Shown here piece after piece: positions 1-5,422 of a DNA stretch of 5,513 bases. The stretch comes from an uncultured Eubacteriaceae bacterium (GTDB lineage Bacteria; Bacillota; Clostridia; Lachnospirales; CAG-274), in NCBI GenBank assembly GCA_946534775.1, contig CAMNCZ010000105.1, forward strand, positions 1 to 5,513, in the 5' to 3' direction. The notes beneath the pieces are model-generated. The model made no database searches. It was not told where the DNA came from and was given only the letters and a program-made list of their open reading frames with translations. The position numbers and the translations under genes were made by a program. The number at the start of each line of letters is the position of its first letter. The first letter of the stretch is position 1.

Positions 1-1
1 C

Positions 2-73
2 GACACCGCCCTTCCGCTTGAGGACAAAAAATTCACATCAGCGGTGGATTATATCTTAAAAAATTTGATATAG
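2..73 (+). CDS. 3' end of an unidentified gene
   Basis: Reading from base 2 gives an open frame of 23 codons ending in TAG at 71-73, with the C-terminal residues LPLEDKKFTSAVDYILKNLI. The gene begins upstream of the window, so neither its length nor its family can be judged. The tail looks like an amphipathic helix and carries no motif I recognise. It converges on the folate operon, and the hairpin at 105-136 lies about 30 bases beyond its stop, which fits a gene ending here. The other two plus frames hit stops early (frame 1 has TGA at 19-21). That supports this frame but does not prove that it is coding. Confidence 0.5.
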   Translation, partial: DTALPLEDKKFTSAVDYILKNLI

Positions 74-95
74 GGAACCTCTAAAAAATGGGGTT

Positions 96-136
96 CAAAA
101 AATCATCCCCCGACCGATTTTGACCTGTCGGGGGAT
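96..136 (-). terminator. Intrinsic terminator of the folate operon, possibly bidirectional
   Basis: A perfect 10-bp stem pairs 105-114 (ATCCCCCGAC) with 127-136 (GTCGGGGGAT) around a 12-base loop. Read on the minus strand, the stem is followed after two bases by six T (98-103 on the plus strand are A), the classic arrangement for ending the transcript that comes from folP, 22 bases past its stop. On the plus strand only ATATTTGT follows, so termination of the converging gene here would be weaker. A second, poor 6-bp hairpin (75-80 with 91-96) lies just beyond on the minus-strand side. Confidence 0.85.
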
Positions 137-158
137 ATTTGTATGGGGCGATAAGCTT

Positions 159-959
159 TTATGCATTAAGTATTTTTTCTGCCATCACTACCGCCCTTTT
201 GTTTTCGAGTACATCGTGTACACGCAGAAAACGGCAGCCTTTTGCTGCGGCAATAACGCTTGTGGCGACAGTGCCTTCAAGACGTTGATCGACAGGCAGG
301 CCGAGTGTCAGACCTATAACGCTTTTACGCGAAGTGCCCAGCAAAACGGGATAACCGAGTGAGTTGAATTTTTCAAGATTTTTTATAACAAGCAGGTTTT
401 GCTCATAAGTTTTGCCGAAACCAACCCCCGGGTCAATACATATCTTATCCTTTGAAATACCCGCATCAAGCGCGATCTCTATCGACTGTGAAAGTTCTTC
501 GCAAACATCGGGGATAAAATTTTTATAATCGGTGTTGTCTCGGTTATGCATAAGGCAGCAGGCCGCATTGTATTTTGCGGTAACTTCCGCCATATTTTTA
601 TCGGCCTTAAAGCCCCAGATATCGTTTACCAGCGAAGCCCCTGCTTTTAAAGCGGCCTCCGCGACCTTGCTTTTGTATGTGTCTATGGAAACGGGCAGTT
701 CAAAGCAGGCGGAAACGGCCTCTATTATCGGTGCCGTGCGCTCGATCTCCTCTCGGTCGCTTATTTTCTCATACCCGGGGCGGGTCGATTCCCCGCCGAT
801 ATCGATGATATCACCGCCCTCTTTCACTATCTGCTCCGCACGGTACAGCGCCGCGTCGATACTGTTGAATTTTCCGCCGTCGGAAAACGAGTCGGGTGTT
901 ACGTTAAGTATGCCCATTATATAGATACGTTCGTTGTAATTTTTATTGTCTATTATCAA
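159..959 (-). CDS. folP: Dihydropteroate synthase
   Basis: This cytoplasmic TIM-barrel enzyme condenses 6-hydroxymethyl-7,8-dihydropterin diphosphate with p-aminobenzoate to give dihydropteroate, and is the sulfonamide target. At 266 residues it is normal length. Visible family motifs are NVTPDSFSDGG (19-29), GGESTRPG (55-62, the flexible loop that contacts pABA), the D93-T-Y-K segment, VNDIWG (111-116), CLMH (135-138), the pterin-pocket motif DPGVGFGKT (176-184), TSRKS (209-213, with substrate-binding K212) and RVHDV (246-250, R246 and H248 at the diphosphate site). I chose the TTG at 957-959: it overlaps the stop of the preceding HD gene as TTGA, and GGAG lies 8 bases upstream. The first in-frame ATG (residue 15, inside YIMGILNVTPD) would remove the first strand of the barrel. 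It is the last gene of the operon, followed by a terminator. All key residues appear present. Confidence 0.97.
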   Translation of the reverse strand: MIIDNKNYNERIYIMGILNVTPDSFSDGGKFNSIDAALYRAEQIVKEGGDIIDIGGESTRPGYEKISDREEIERTAPIIEAVSACFELPVSIDTYKSKVAEAALKAGASLVNDIWGFKADKNMAEVTAKYNAACCLMHNRDNTDYKNFIPDVCEELSQSIEIALDAGISKDKICIDPGVGFGKTYEQNLLVIKNLEKFNSLGYPVLLGTSRKSVIGLTLGLPVDQRLEGTVATSVIAAAKGCRFLRVHDVLENKRAVVMAEKILNA

Positions 960-1429
960 ATTTCGATCTCCAAATTCATTTTTTCTTTCGGCCAGTTACA
1001 TTCGCCGCGTGCCTTGCACTCAAAGCAAAGCCGCGATTTTTTATCGGCCTTGTAAACCAGTTTAAAAAATTTATCTTCGCTGCCCGACCTGTGCGAAAGT
1101 ATCGCATTTACGGCGGTCTTTGTCTGTTCTTCGTCAAAACCGCAGTCGGGCATCAGCTTTTCCGCCGCCCTTGCGCTTGCGGTGTGATGCTCCTCGCCCG
1201 TTTTATACTGCGCCGCGCGGCCTATATCGTGCAGCAGGCCTATCGCATAAATAAGCGGTTTATCGGCCTTTATCCCCTCTTCAAGGCAATAGATATGCAA
1301 AAGCCTTGCCATATCCAGAAAATGCCGCATATCGTGTCTGCAAAAGATACGTTCTTTCTCGGCCTCTTGTATACAGGACAGCATTTCGCGATATTCTTCG
1401 TTGTTAAGAAGTCGATTTACTTTTTCCAT
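956..1429 (-). CDS. HD-domain phosphohydrolase of the folate operon
   Basis: A 157-residue cytoplasmic HD-superfamily protein, a family of metal-dependent phosphohydrolases. The expected ligands are visible: H36 in RHFLDMARL, the eponymous H67-D68 in GLLHDIG, and D129 in YKADKKSR. H81/H82 (EEHHTASA) and H113 (ILSHRSG) are further histidines typical of the domain, which spans about residues 30-132. A cysteine-rich tail follows, CFECKARGEC (135-144), matching what I recall of clostridial relatives. The gene lies between folE and folP with a 2-bp gap and a 4-bp overlap, so it is co-translated with folate enzymes. That context suggests it removes phosphate from dihydroneopterin triphosphate or monophosphate, a step with no other candidate here, but the substrate is inferred. 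The archaeal methanopterin enzyme MptB is an HD-family precedent on a related pterin. The ATG at 1427-1429 has AAGG 8 bases upstream, within the end of folE. Confidence 0.88.
   Translation of the reverse strand: MEKVNRLLNNEEYREMLSCIQEAEKERIFCRHDMRHFLDMARLLHIYCLEEGIKADKPLIYAIGLLHDIGRAAQYKTGEEHHTASARAAEKLMPDCGFDEEQTKTAVNAILSHRSGSEDKFFKLVYKADKKSRLCFECKARGECNWPKEKMNLEIEI
968..971 (-). promoter_or_regulatory. Ribosome binding site that decides the folP TTG start
   Basis: On the minus strand GGAG ends 8 bases before TTG at 957-959. The site lies inside the final codons of the upstream HD gene. It is good spacing for a Firmicutes start and is the main reason for calling a TTG start. Confidence 0.7.
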
Positions 1430-1431
1430 TT

Positions 1432-1986
1432 TTACTGCCTTATCATATCAAGAAACATTCTTCGCAGCTCCGCATCGTTTTCAAACTCACCGCGCGAAAC
1501 CAGTGTAAAAGTCTTTGTGCCGGGCTTTTTCACCCCGCGCATAGTCATACAGGTATGCTCTGCCTCTATCGCAACTATAACGCCCTTTGTATCAAGGTTT
1601 TCCATAATCGCATCGGCTATCTGCGCTGTCAGCTGTTCCTGTATCTGCGGTCTTTTCGCAAAAACTTCCACCGTGCGCGCAAGTTTGCTTATGCCCACCA
1701 CTTTGCCGTTGGGGATATATCCTATTGCGGCTTTGCCGAAAAACGGCATAAGATGATGCTCGCAGGTAGAGTAGAAAGTAATATCCTTTTCAACGATTAT
1801 ATCGGAGTTTGCGGAGGTAAAAGTGCGCGAAAGATGCTCGCCCGCATCCTGCGTAAGCCCCGCAAATATCTCCTCATACATTTTTGCAACACGCAGCGGC
1901 GTTTCTTTAAGGCCCTCGCGTTCGGGGTCTTCGCCCACACCCTCGAGAATAAGCCTTACACCCTGCATAATTTTATCTTTATCCAT
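1432..1986 (-). CDS. folE: GTP cyclohydrolase I
   Basis: This enzyme converts GTP to 7,8-dihydroneopterin triphosphate and formate, the first committed step of folate synthesis; the family forms a cytoplasmic decamer. The protein has 184 residues, usual for the short bacterial form without an N-terminal extension. The zinc site is intact: C75 and H78 in [12 protein letters not shown] (73-84) and C146 in EHTCMTMRG (143-151). H77 and H144 correspond to the catalytic histidines of the E. coli enzyme. GISKLAR (98-104) and [10 protein letters not shown] (111-120) are other standard blocks. Presence of the zinc ligands makes this the FolE1 type, not FolE2. The ATG at 1984-1986 overlaps the folC stop by 8 bp in total, and AAGGAG lies 8 bases upstream inside folC. 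The HD gene begins 2 bp after its stop. Confidence 0.98.
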   Translation of the reverse strand: MDKDKIMQGVRLILEGVGEDPEREGLKETPLRVAKMYEEIFAGLTQDAGEHLSRTFTSANSDIIVEKDITFYSTCEHHLMPFFGKAAIGYIPNGKVVGISKLARTVEVFAKRPQIQEQLTAQIADAIMENLDTKGVIVAIEAEHTCMTMRGVKKPGTKTFTLVSRGEFENDAELRRMFLDMIRQ

Positions 1987-3205
1987 TTGTTTTTCTCCTT
2001 AATATTTCCATTGCTTCGCCCAGGAAAGACAAACTGCCGAAAACCGCCGCACAGCCGCCCTTGTTTTCAAGCGCCTTGTCTACGGCACTTTCAAGCGTTT
2101 CCGCGGACACATTCGGGGTATATTTCAAAAATTCGTTTTTCAGAATTTGTGCATCAAGCCCCCTCGGTGACGGCGGTGTAACGGTATAAACTTTCTTTGC
2201 GTGCGGCGCCGCTATCCTCACCATTGTTTTATGATCCTTATCGGCAAAAATACCGCAGATAAAAACAATGTTTTCATAGCCTTCAAGGCCTTTCATCAGC
2301 GCTTCCACTCCCTGCGGATTGTGCGCCCCGTCAAACACAAACACGGGGTCGCCGTCTGTCACCTGAAAGCGGCCCGCCCAGCTTGTATTCAAAAAGCCCG
2401 TTTTTATCGCGTTTTCATCATTTATCGCAAATTTCAGCACCTCCGCCGCCAAAGCCGCGTTTTGGTACTGATACAAGCCTTTCAGGCTGATTTTTATATT
2501 TTTGTACTGTTTGTAGTCAAAACTGCCGTCTGCGTTTATTTTCGGTTCTTCGCAAAAAACTATATCGGCATTTTGCTTTGCCGCCACCTCTTCAAGCACC
2601 TTTTCGGCACCTTTACACTGTATGGCGGAAAAGACCCTGCCGTTTGGCTTTATTATACCCGCTTTTTCAAAGGCTATTTTTTCCACCGTATCGCCAAGTA
2701 CGGCGGTATGGTCAAGCGCTATCGGCGTTATCACCGAGCAAAACGTGTTATTTACGGCATTTGTGGCATCAAGCCTGCCGCCCATACCTACCTCAAGCAA
2801 TACAAAACCGCATTTTTTCATTTTGAAAAACACCAACGCGGCCGCCGTTTCCACCTCAAACACAGTCGGCGTTATGCCCGCATTTTCGGCGGCATTTTTT
2901 ACTGCCGATATTATTTTGACAAGATCGTCTTTGCCGATATACTCACCGTTTATCTGAAATCTCTCTTCATATTGAAATATCGTCGGAGAAACATAGCGGC
3001 CGACACTGTACCCCTTCGCCATAAGCCCCGCCGCGATAAAAGCGCCCGTGGAGCCCTTGCCGTTGGTGCCCGCGATATGTATTATCCTTAAATCACTTGA
3101 GGGATGTCCCAATGCATCAAGCATAGCCCGCATATTGTCAAGCCCAAGCACAATGCCGAATTTGGACAGCCCGTTTATATATTCCATTGTTTCTTCGTAT
3201 GTCAT
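1979..3205 (-). CDS. folC: Folylpolyglutamate synthase / probable dihydrofolate synthase
   Basis: This Mur-ligase-like ATP-dependent enzyme adds L-glutamate to dihydropteroate and/or to tetrahydrofolates. The protein has 408 residues from the start chosen. Motifs: P-loop GTNGKGST (46-53), omega loop [13 protein letters not shown] (71-83), [14 protein letters not shown] (136-149), [10 protein letters not shown] (164-173), [10 protein letters not shown] (178-187, K181 being the carbamylated-lysine position), AGRF (277-280), the ATP/phosphate motif DGAHNPQG (292-299) and GSLSFLGE (390-397). The frame stays open to an ATG at 3305-3307, but those 34 extra residues are translated from DNA that contains the -35 and -10 boxes, and family members start close to this [10 protein letters not shown]. 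The ribosome binding site at the chosen ATG (GGGA, 7-base spacing) is modest. It is the first gene of the operon. Whether it acts at both glutamylation steps cannot be read from sequence. Confidence 0.96.
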   Translation of the reverse strand: MTYEETMEYINGLSKFGIVLGLDNMRAMLDALGHPSSDLRIIHIAGTNGKGSTGAFIAAGLMAKGYSVGRYVSPTIFQYEERFQINGEYIGKDDLVKIISAVKNAAENAGITPTVFEVETAAALVFFKMKKCGFVLLEVGMGGRLDATNAVNNTFCSVITPIALDHTAVLGDTVEKIAFEKAGIIKPNGRVFSAIQCKGAEKVLEEVAAKQNADIVFCEEPKINADGSFDYKQYKNIKISLKGLYQYQNAALAAEVLKFAINDENAIKTGFLNTSWAGRFQVTDGDPVFVFDGAHNPQGVEALMKGLEGYENIVFICGIFADKDHKTMVRIAAPHAKKVYTVTPPSPRGLDAQILKNEFLKYTPNVSAETLESAVDKALENKGGCAAVFGSLSFLGEAMEILRRKTNG

Positions 3206-3241
3206 CTTAATTTCCCACTTTATTTTTACTTCATACAATTT

Positions 3242-3270
3242 AGTATAACACGGTTTAAATTTTTCGTCAA
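3242..3270 (-). promoter_or_regulatory. Sigma-A promoter of the folC-folE-HD-folP operon
   Basis: On the minus strand TTGACG (3265-3270) and TATACT (3242-3247) are separated by exactly 17 bases, with a TG one base before the -10 box (extended -10). Transcription should begin near 3235, giving a leader of only about 30 bases before the folC ATG. That is too short for a tetrahydrofolate riboswitch. I see no other convincing promoter inside the operon. Confidence 0.85.
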
Positions 3271-3314
3271 TATTCAGTGCAAAAAGCCAACTTCGCAATA
3301 TCTGCATTTTTCTC

Positions 3315-3343
3315 TTTTCAACGGGAGAAAAGTTTGCTATACT
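3315..3343 (+). promoter_or_regulatory. Probable promoter of the membrane-protein gene
   Basis: TATACT (3338-3343) is preceded by TGC, an extended -10, and by a weak -35-like TTTTCA (3315-3320) at 17-base spacing. Transcription would start near 3350, about 37 bases before the ATG at 3387. It diverges from the folC promoter without overlapping it. A 7-bp inverted repeat (TTTTCTC 3308-3314, GAGAAAA 3325-3331) flanks the -35 region. TAAAAT at 3359-3364 is a poorer alternative -10. Confidence 0.55.
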
Positions 3344-3386
3344 GTTATTGTAATGTCGTAAAATATATTTTTAAGGGGACAAAAAA

Positions 3387-4190
3387 ATGAAAATAGGAGA
3401 AATATTCAAAATATCGCTGTTTCAATTCAGCAAATACAACAGGCTGCTGCTTGCAAAAAAAACAAAGGTTTTTATATACCTTGTACTGCTTGCGCTGATT
3501 ATGCTTTTAGGTGTGGCTGTCAGGGTATCGCCGCTGTACTTCACTTACAGCAGCATAGAAAAATTTGTGGAAAAGGAATGCCCCGAGTTTGCCATAACAG
3601 ACGGAAAACTCACCTGCAAACCATATTTGTTTGATGAACCTTCCGCAAATCTTTACATAGAGATCGCCCCCGATAAAACGGGCGAAGGCGAACTGCCGAA
3701 AGGTTATTCACAAGCAATGGTCATCACATCTACGGATATGGTCATACGCAACAATTTCAGGGTACAGCGCGAAAGTTTTAAGGACATAAAGGACTTTTCA
3801 AAAAACACGATAGTCAATTTTTTCAACAAATACGAGAAAAAGCTTATCGCAGGTTTAGCCATACTTCTGTTTTTCGTCTTTTTGATAAGGCTTGCGTTTA
3901 ACGCGCTTATTTACGCATTTATCGCATTTGTGGCAAACATTATTTTTGTACACGCCAATCTCAAATACGGCGATGTATACAAGCTTACGGTGTTTGGCGG
4001 TACGTTTGCGGTGTTGTTCAATGTTGTGGTTTCGTTTTTCAATATCAGCATTATTGCGCAGCTGGCGCCGTTTATAACACTGTTTTATGTAATAAAGGGT
4101 ATGTATTCCTGCCGCGGTGAGGACGGCATAGTTATCGAAACGCTGGATACCCCCGCAGATATCAACAATGGCAACGATGATTTTCTCTGA
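3387..4190 (+). CDS. Multi-pass membrane protein, DUF1189-like
   Basis: A 267-residue integral membrane protein of unknown function. Hydrophobic segments lie at about 28-48, 152-169, 171-190, 199-219 and 221-239. Between the first and second is a soluble region of about 100 residues (50-150), rich in charged residues and probably outside the membrane, containing CPEFAITDGKLTC (65-77) and MVITSTDMVIRNN (111-123). This order (one N-terminal helix, a domain with a 'PEF.I.DGKL' stretch and an 'I....M.I.NN' stretch, then a C-terminal helix bundle) matches what I recall of the Firmicutes DUF1189 family. The assignment is by eye. The tail after residue 240 is acidic. AAGGGG lies 8 bases before the ATG. 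It stands alone between divergent folC and the rpsF promoter with its own control signals, so context says little about its role. C65 and C77 could form a disulfide if this region is exported. Confidence 0.85.
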   Translation: MKIGEIFKISLFQFSKYNRLLLAKKTKVFIYLVLLALIMLLGVAVRVSPLYFTYSSIEKFVEKECPEFAITDGKLTCKPYLFDEPSANLYIEIAPDKTGEGELPKGYSQAMVITSTDMVIRNNFRVQRESFKDIKDFSKNTIVNFFNKYEKKLIAGLAILLFFVFLIRLAFNALIYAFIAFVANIIFVHANLKYGDVYKLTVFGGTFAVLFNVVVSFFNISIIAQLAPFITLFYVIKGMYSCRGEDGIVIETLDTPADINNGNDDFL

Positions 4191-4219
4191 AAATTTATGT
4201 AATTTTTCGGATATTTTTT
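4186..4219 (+). terminator. Probable weak intrinsic terminator of the membrane-protein gene
   Basis: Bases 4186-4195 (TCTGAAAATT) can pair with 4201-4211 with one bulged T and one G-U pair around a 5-base loop. The sequence then reads TATTTTTT (4212-4219). The stem includes the TGA stop codon (4188-4190). It is AT-rich and therefore less stable than the other two terminators in the window, but its position just before the rpsF promoter fits. Confidence 0.5.
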
Positions 4220-4220
4220 C

Positions 4221-4249
4221 TTGACAATAATTTTATAAAATGTTACAAT
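4221..4249 (+). promoter_or_regulatory. Sigma-A promoter of the rpsF-ssb-rpsR operon
   Basis: TTGACA (4221-4226) is a perfect -35 box. After exactly 17 bases comes TACAAT (4244-4249), preceded by TGT (extended -10). Transcription should begin near 4256. A promoter this close to consensus is expected for a ribosomal protein operon. Confidence 0.9.
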
Positions 4250-4255
4250 AATTCA

Positions 4256-4341
4256 GTGTGGCAGCAAAGGGCTGCAACATCCTTGCTCTTGCGTTAGAGA
4301 AAATGAAGGCAAGGGCCAAAGACCAAAAGGAGGTGTAAATA
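4256..4341 (+). promoter_or_regulatory. Structured 5' leader of rpsF, candidate S6:S18 autoregulatory site
   Basis: The leader of about 86 bases holds two hairpins. The first is GCAGC (4261-4265) with GCTGC (4271-4275) around AAAGG. The second is CCTTGC (4281-4286) with GCAAGG (4309-4314), closing 15 bases before the AAGGAGGTG ribosome binding site (4327-4335). A second copy of CTTGC (4288-4292) could compete for the same GCAAG partner. Feedback by the S6:S18 complex on rpsF leaders is known in several bacteria, but I do not see the conserved CCG element that I recall for that motif, so assignment to the family is unproven. Confidence 0.45.
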
Positions 4342-4629
4342 ATGAAAAGCTATGAACTTGCAATAGTTTACAAGCCATCATTAGACGAGGAGGCGTTAAA
4401 GGCCGAAGCAGAAAGCGTAAAAGCGCTTATTGAAAGATTCGGCGGCAGCGTTGAAAAGGTTGATGACTGGGGTAAACGCAGACTTGCTTACGAAATTCAG
4501 AAGGTAAATGAAGGCTTCTACAGCTTTGTTACTTTCAATGCCGAAACTTCTGCGCCTAAGGAGATCGAGGCTCGTATGCGCATTAAAGAAAATGTGCTTC
4601 GTTATTTAATTGTTGCTAACGAGGAATAA
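4342..4629 (+). CDS. rpsF: 30S ribosomal protein bS6
   Basis: Ribosomal protein S6, which binds the central domain of 16S rRNA as a heterodimer with S18 during 30S platform assembly. The 95 residues match the usual length. The family start MKSYELAIVYKPSLDEE and the signature block DDWGKRRLAYEIQKVNEGFY (41-60) are clear, followed by the last strand and helix, ending ENVLRYLIVANEE without the acidic tail found in E. coli. The start is fixed by AAGGAGGTG 6 bases before the ATG. It is the first gene of the operon, and ssb begins 18 bases after its stop. Its partner S18 is encoded two genes downstream, so both subunits come from one mRNA. Confidence 0.98.
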   Translation: MKSYELAIVYKPSLDEEALKAEAESVKALIERFGGSVEKVDDWGKRRLAYEIQKVNEGFYSFVTFNAETSAPKEIEARMRIKENVLRYLIVANEE

Positions 4630-4647
4630 TTAAAGGAGGTATACTTA

Positions 4648-5115
4648 ATGAACAGAGTAATATTAATGGGCAATCTTACAAGAGATCCCGAGGTTAGGTA
4701 TACATCAGGCGAAAACCAGTTGGCAGTCGCACGTTTCGGCATCGCCGTAAACAGAAGATACCAAAGCCGCAACGCTCAGCAAAACGGCACGACAGATGTT
4801 GATTTTATCAACTGTGTCGCATTTGGCAAAACAGGCGAAACAATTGGCAAATTTTTCACCAAGGGCAGAAAGATACTTATTTCGGGCCGCTTACAGGTAA
4901 GCAGCTATGAGGATAACAACGGTCAAAAACGTACAAGCACCGATGTTATAGTAGAAGATTTTGAGTTCTGCGAAAGACGTTCCGACGCGGAAGGCGGCAG
5001 CTACAGCGCACCGCAGCAGTCTTTTGGCAATGCTTCGGCATCCAAGCCCGCTTCTGCAAACGAAAAATTCTACGATGTGCCCGATGGTGTTGATGAAGAA
5101 GATTTACCGTTCTAA
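4648..5115 (+). CDS. ssb: Single-stranded DNA-binding protein
   Basis: SSB coats single-stranded DNA at replication forks and recruits repair and replication enzymes through its C-terminal tip; the family is usually a homotetramer. The OB fold spans about residues 1-110, with the standard start MNRVILMGNLTRDPEVRYT, the block VDFINCVAFGKTGETIGKFF (51-70), KGRKILISGRLQ (72-83) and VIVEDFEFCE (100-109). F54 takes the place of a DNA-stacking aromatic. A short glycine-, serine- and glutamine-containing linker (about 111-146) leads to the acidic tip DEEDLPF (149-155), the canonical partner-binding motif, so this is probably the essential replicative SSB. At 155 residues it is of typical Firmicutes length. 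AAAGGAGGT precedes the ATG by 7 bases. The position between rpsF and rpsR is the standard arrangement. Confidence 0.98.
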   Translation: MNRVILMGNLTRDPEVRYTSGENQLAVARFGIAVNRRYQSRNAQQNGTTDVDFINCVAFGKTGETIGKFFTKGRKILISGRLQVSSYEDNNGQKRTSTDVIVEDFEFCERRSDAEGGSYSAPQQSFGNASASKPASANEKFYDVPDGVDEEDLPF

Positions 5116-5128
5116 TTTAGTTTTTTGT

Positions 5129-5137
5129 AAAGGAGGT
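5129..5137 (+). promoter_or_regulatory. Ribosome binding site that decides the rpsR TTG start
   Basis: AAAGGAGGT lies 7 bases before TTG at 5145-5147, in the 29-base gap after ssb. There is no ATG at the expected N-terminus, so this strong site is what identifies the TTG. Confidence 0.85.
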
Positions 5138-5144
5138 CTTTAGA

Positions 5145-5375
5145 TTGATCAATAAAAAGCGCGGCAGGAGAAAAAAGCGCGTATGCGCATTCTGTGCAGA
5201 AAAGGTCAATACTGTTGATTATAAGGATGTAGCAAAGTTACGCAAATTTGTTTCGGAAAGAGGTAAGATCCTCCCCAGACGTATTACAGGTAACTGCGCA
5301 AAGCATCAGCGTGTTTTAACTACAGCTATCAAGCGTGCAAGACACGTTGCATTAATGGCTTATATCCAGGAATAA
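5145..5375 (+). CDS. rpsR: 30S ribosomal protein bS18, zinc-type
   Basis: Ribosomal protein S18, partner of S6 on the 30S platform. The 76 residues are normal for the family. After a very basic N-terminus ([11 protein letters not shown]) come CAFC (14-17), the conserved [18 protein letters not shown] region (32-49), CAKHQR (51-56) and the C-terminal helix [15 protein letters not shown] (59-73). C14, C17, C51 and H54 are placed like the zinc ligands of the 'C+' form of S18, so this protein probably binds zinc. Translation begins at TTG. An intrinsic terminator follows 6 bases after the stop, so rplI and dnaB/dnaC, which sometimes follow in other Firmicutes, are not in this transcript. Confidence 0.98.
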   Translation: MINKKRGRRKKRVCAFCAEKVNTVDYKDVAKLRKFVSERGKILPRRITGNCAKHQRVLTTAIKRARHVALMAYIQE

Positions 5376-5381
5376 TAAATT

Positions 5382-5420
5382 AAAGCGAGGTTATACCAAA
5401 TGGTCTGCCTCGCTTTTTTT
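5382..5420 (+). terminator. Intrinsic terminator of the rpsF-ssb-rpsR operon
   Basis: A 9-bp stem pairs AAAGCGAGG (5382-5390) with CCTCGCTTT (5408-5416). The 17-base loop can fold further (ACC 5395-5397 with GGT 5402-5404). Seven T at 5414-5420 form the tail, three of them within the stem. This is a strong plus-strand terminator just after rpsR; the A-run on the other side (5382-5384) is too short for it to work well on the minus strand. Confidence 0.92.
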
Positions 5421-5422
5421 AG

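Noticed and set aside
120..362. Plus-strand frame beginning in the terminator loop
   Set aside because: It starts inside the hairpin at 105-136 and runs antisense to the folP 3' end. The residues look random and cysteine-rich.
532..924. Open plus-strand frame opposite folP
   Set aside because: It is an antisense shadow of a clearly conserved gene, with no ribosome binding site or recognisable protein features.
1091..2181. Two overlapping plus-strand frames across the HD gene and folE
   Set aside because: Both lie antisense to well-supported genes and cross gene borders. Neither shows a coding motif or a ribosome binding site.
2201..3091. Long plus-strand frame of 296 codons opposite folC
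   Set aside because: The translation is an improbable mix rich in Arg, His, Tyr and Phe, a typical antisense by-product of folC codon use. No start signal or family is evident.
3226..3234. ATG-AAG-TAA mini frame (minus strand) near the folC transcription start
   Set aside because: It would start within a base or two of the predicted 5' end, leaving no room for a ribosome binding site.
3206..3242. A tetrahydrofolate riboswitch ahead of the folate operon
   Set aside because: Such riboswitches control folate genes in some Clostridia, but the promoter leaves only about 30 bases of leader, with no stem-loops, before the folC ATG.
3272..4258. The 8-base word ATTCAGTG at both 3272-3279 and 4251-4258
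   Set aside because: A single repeated octamer in AT-rich intergenic DNA is expected by chance, and the positions relative to genes differ.
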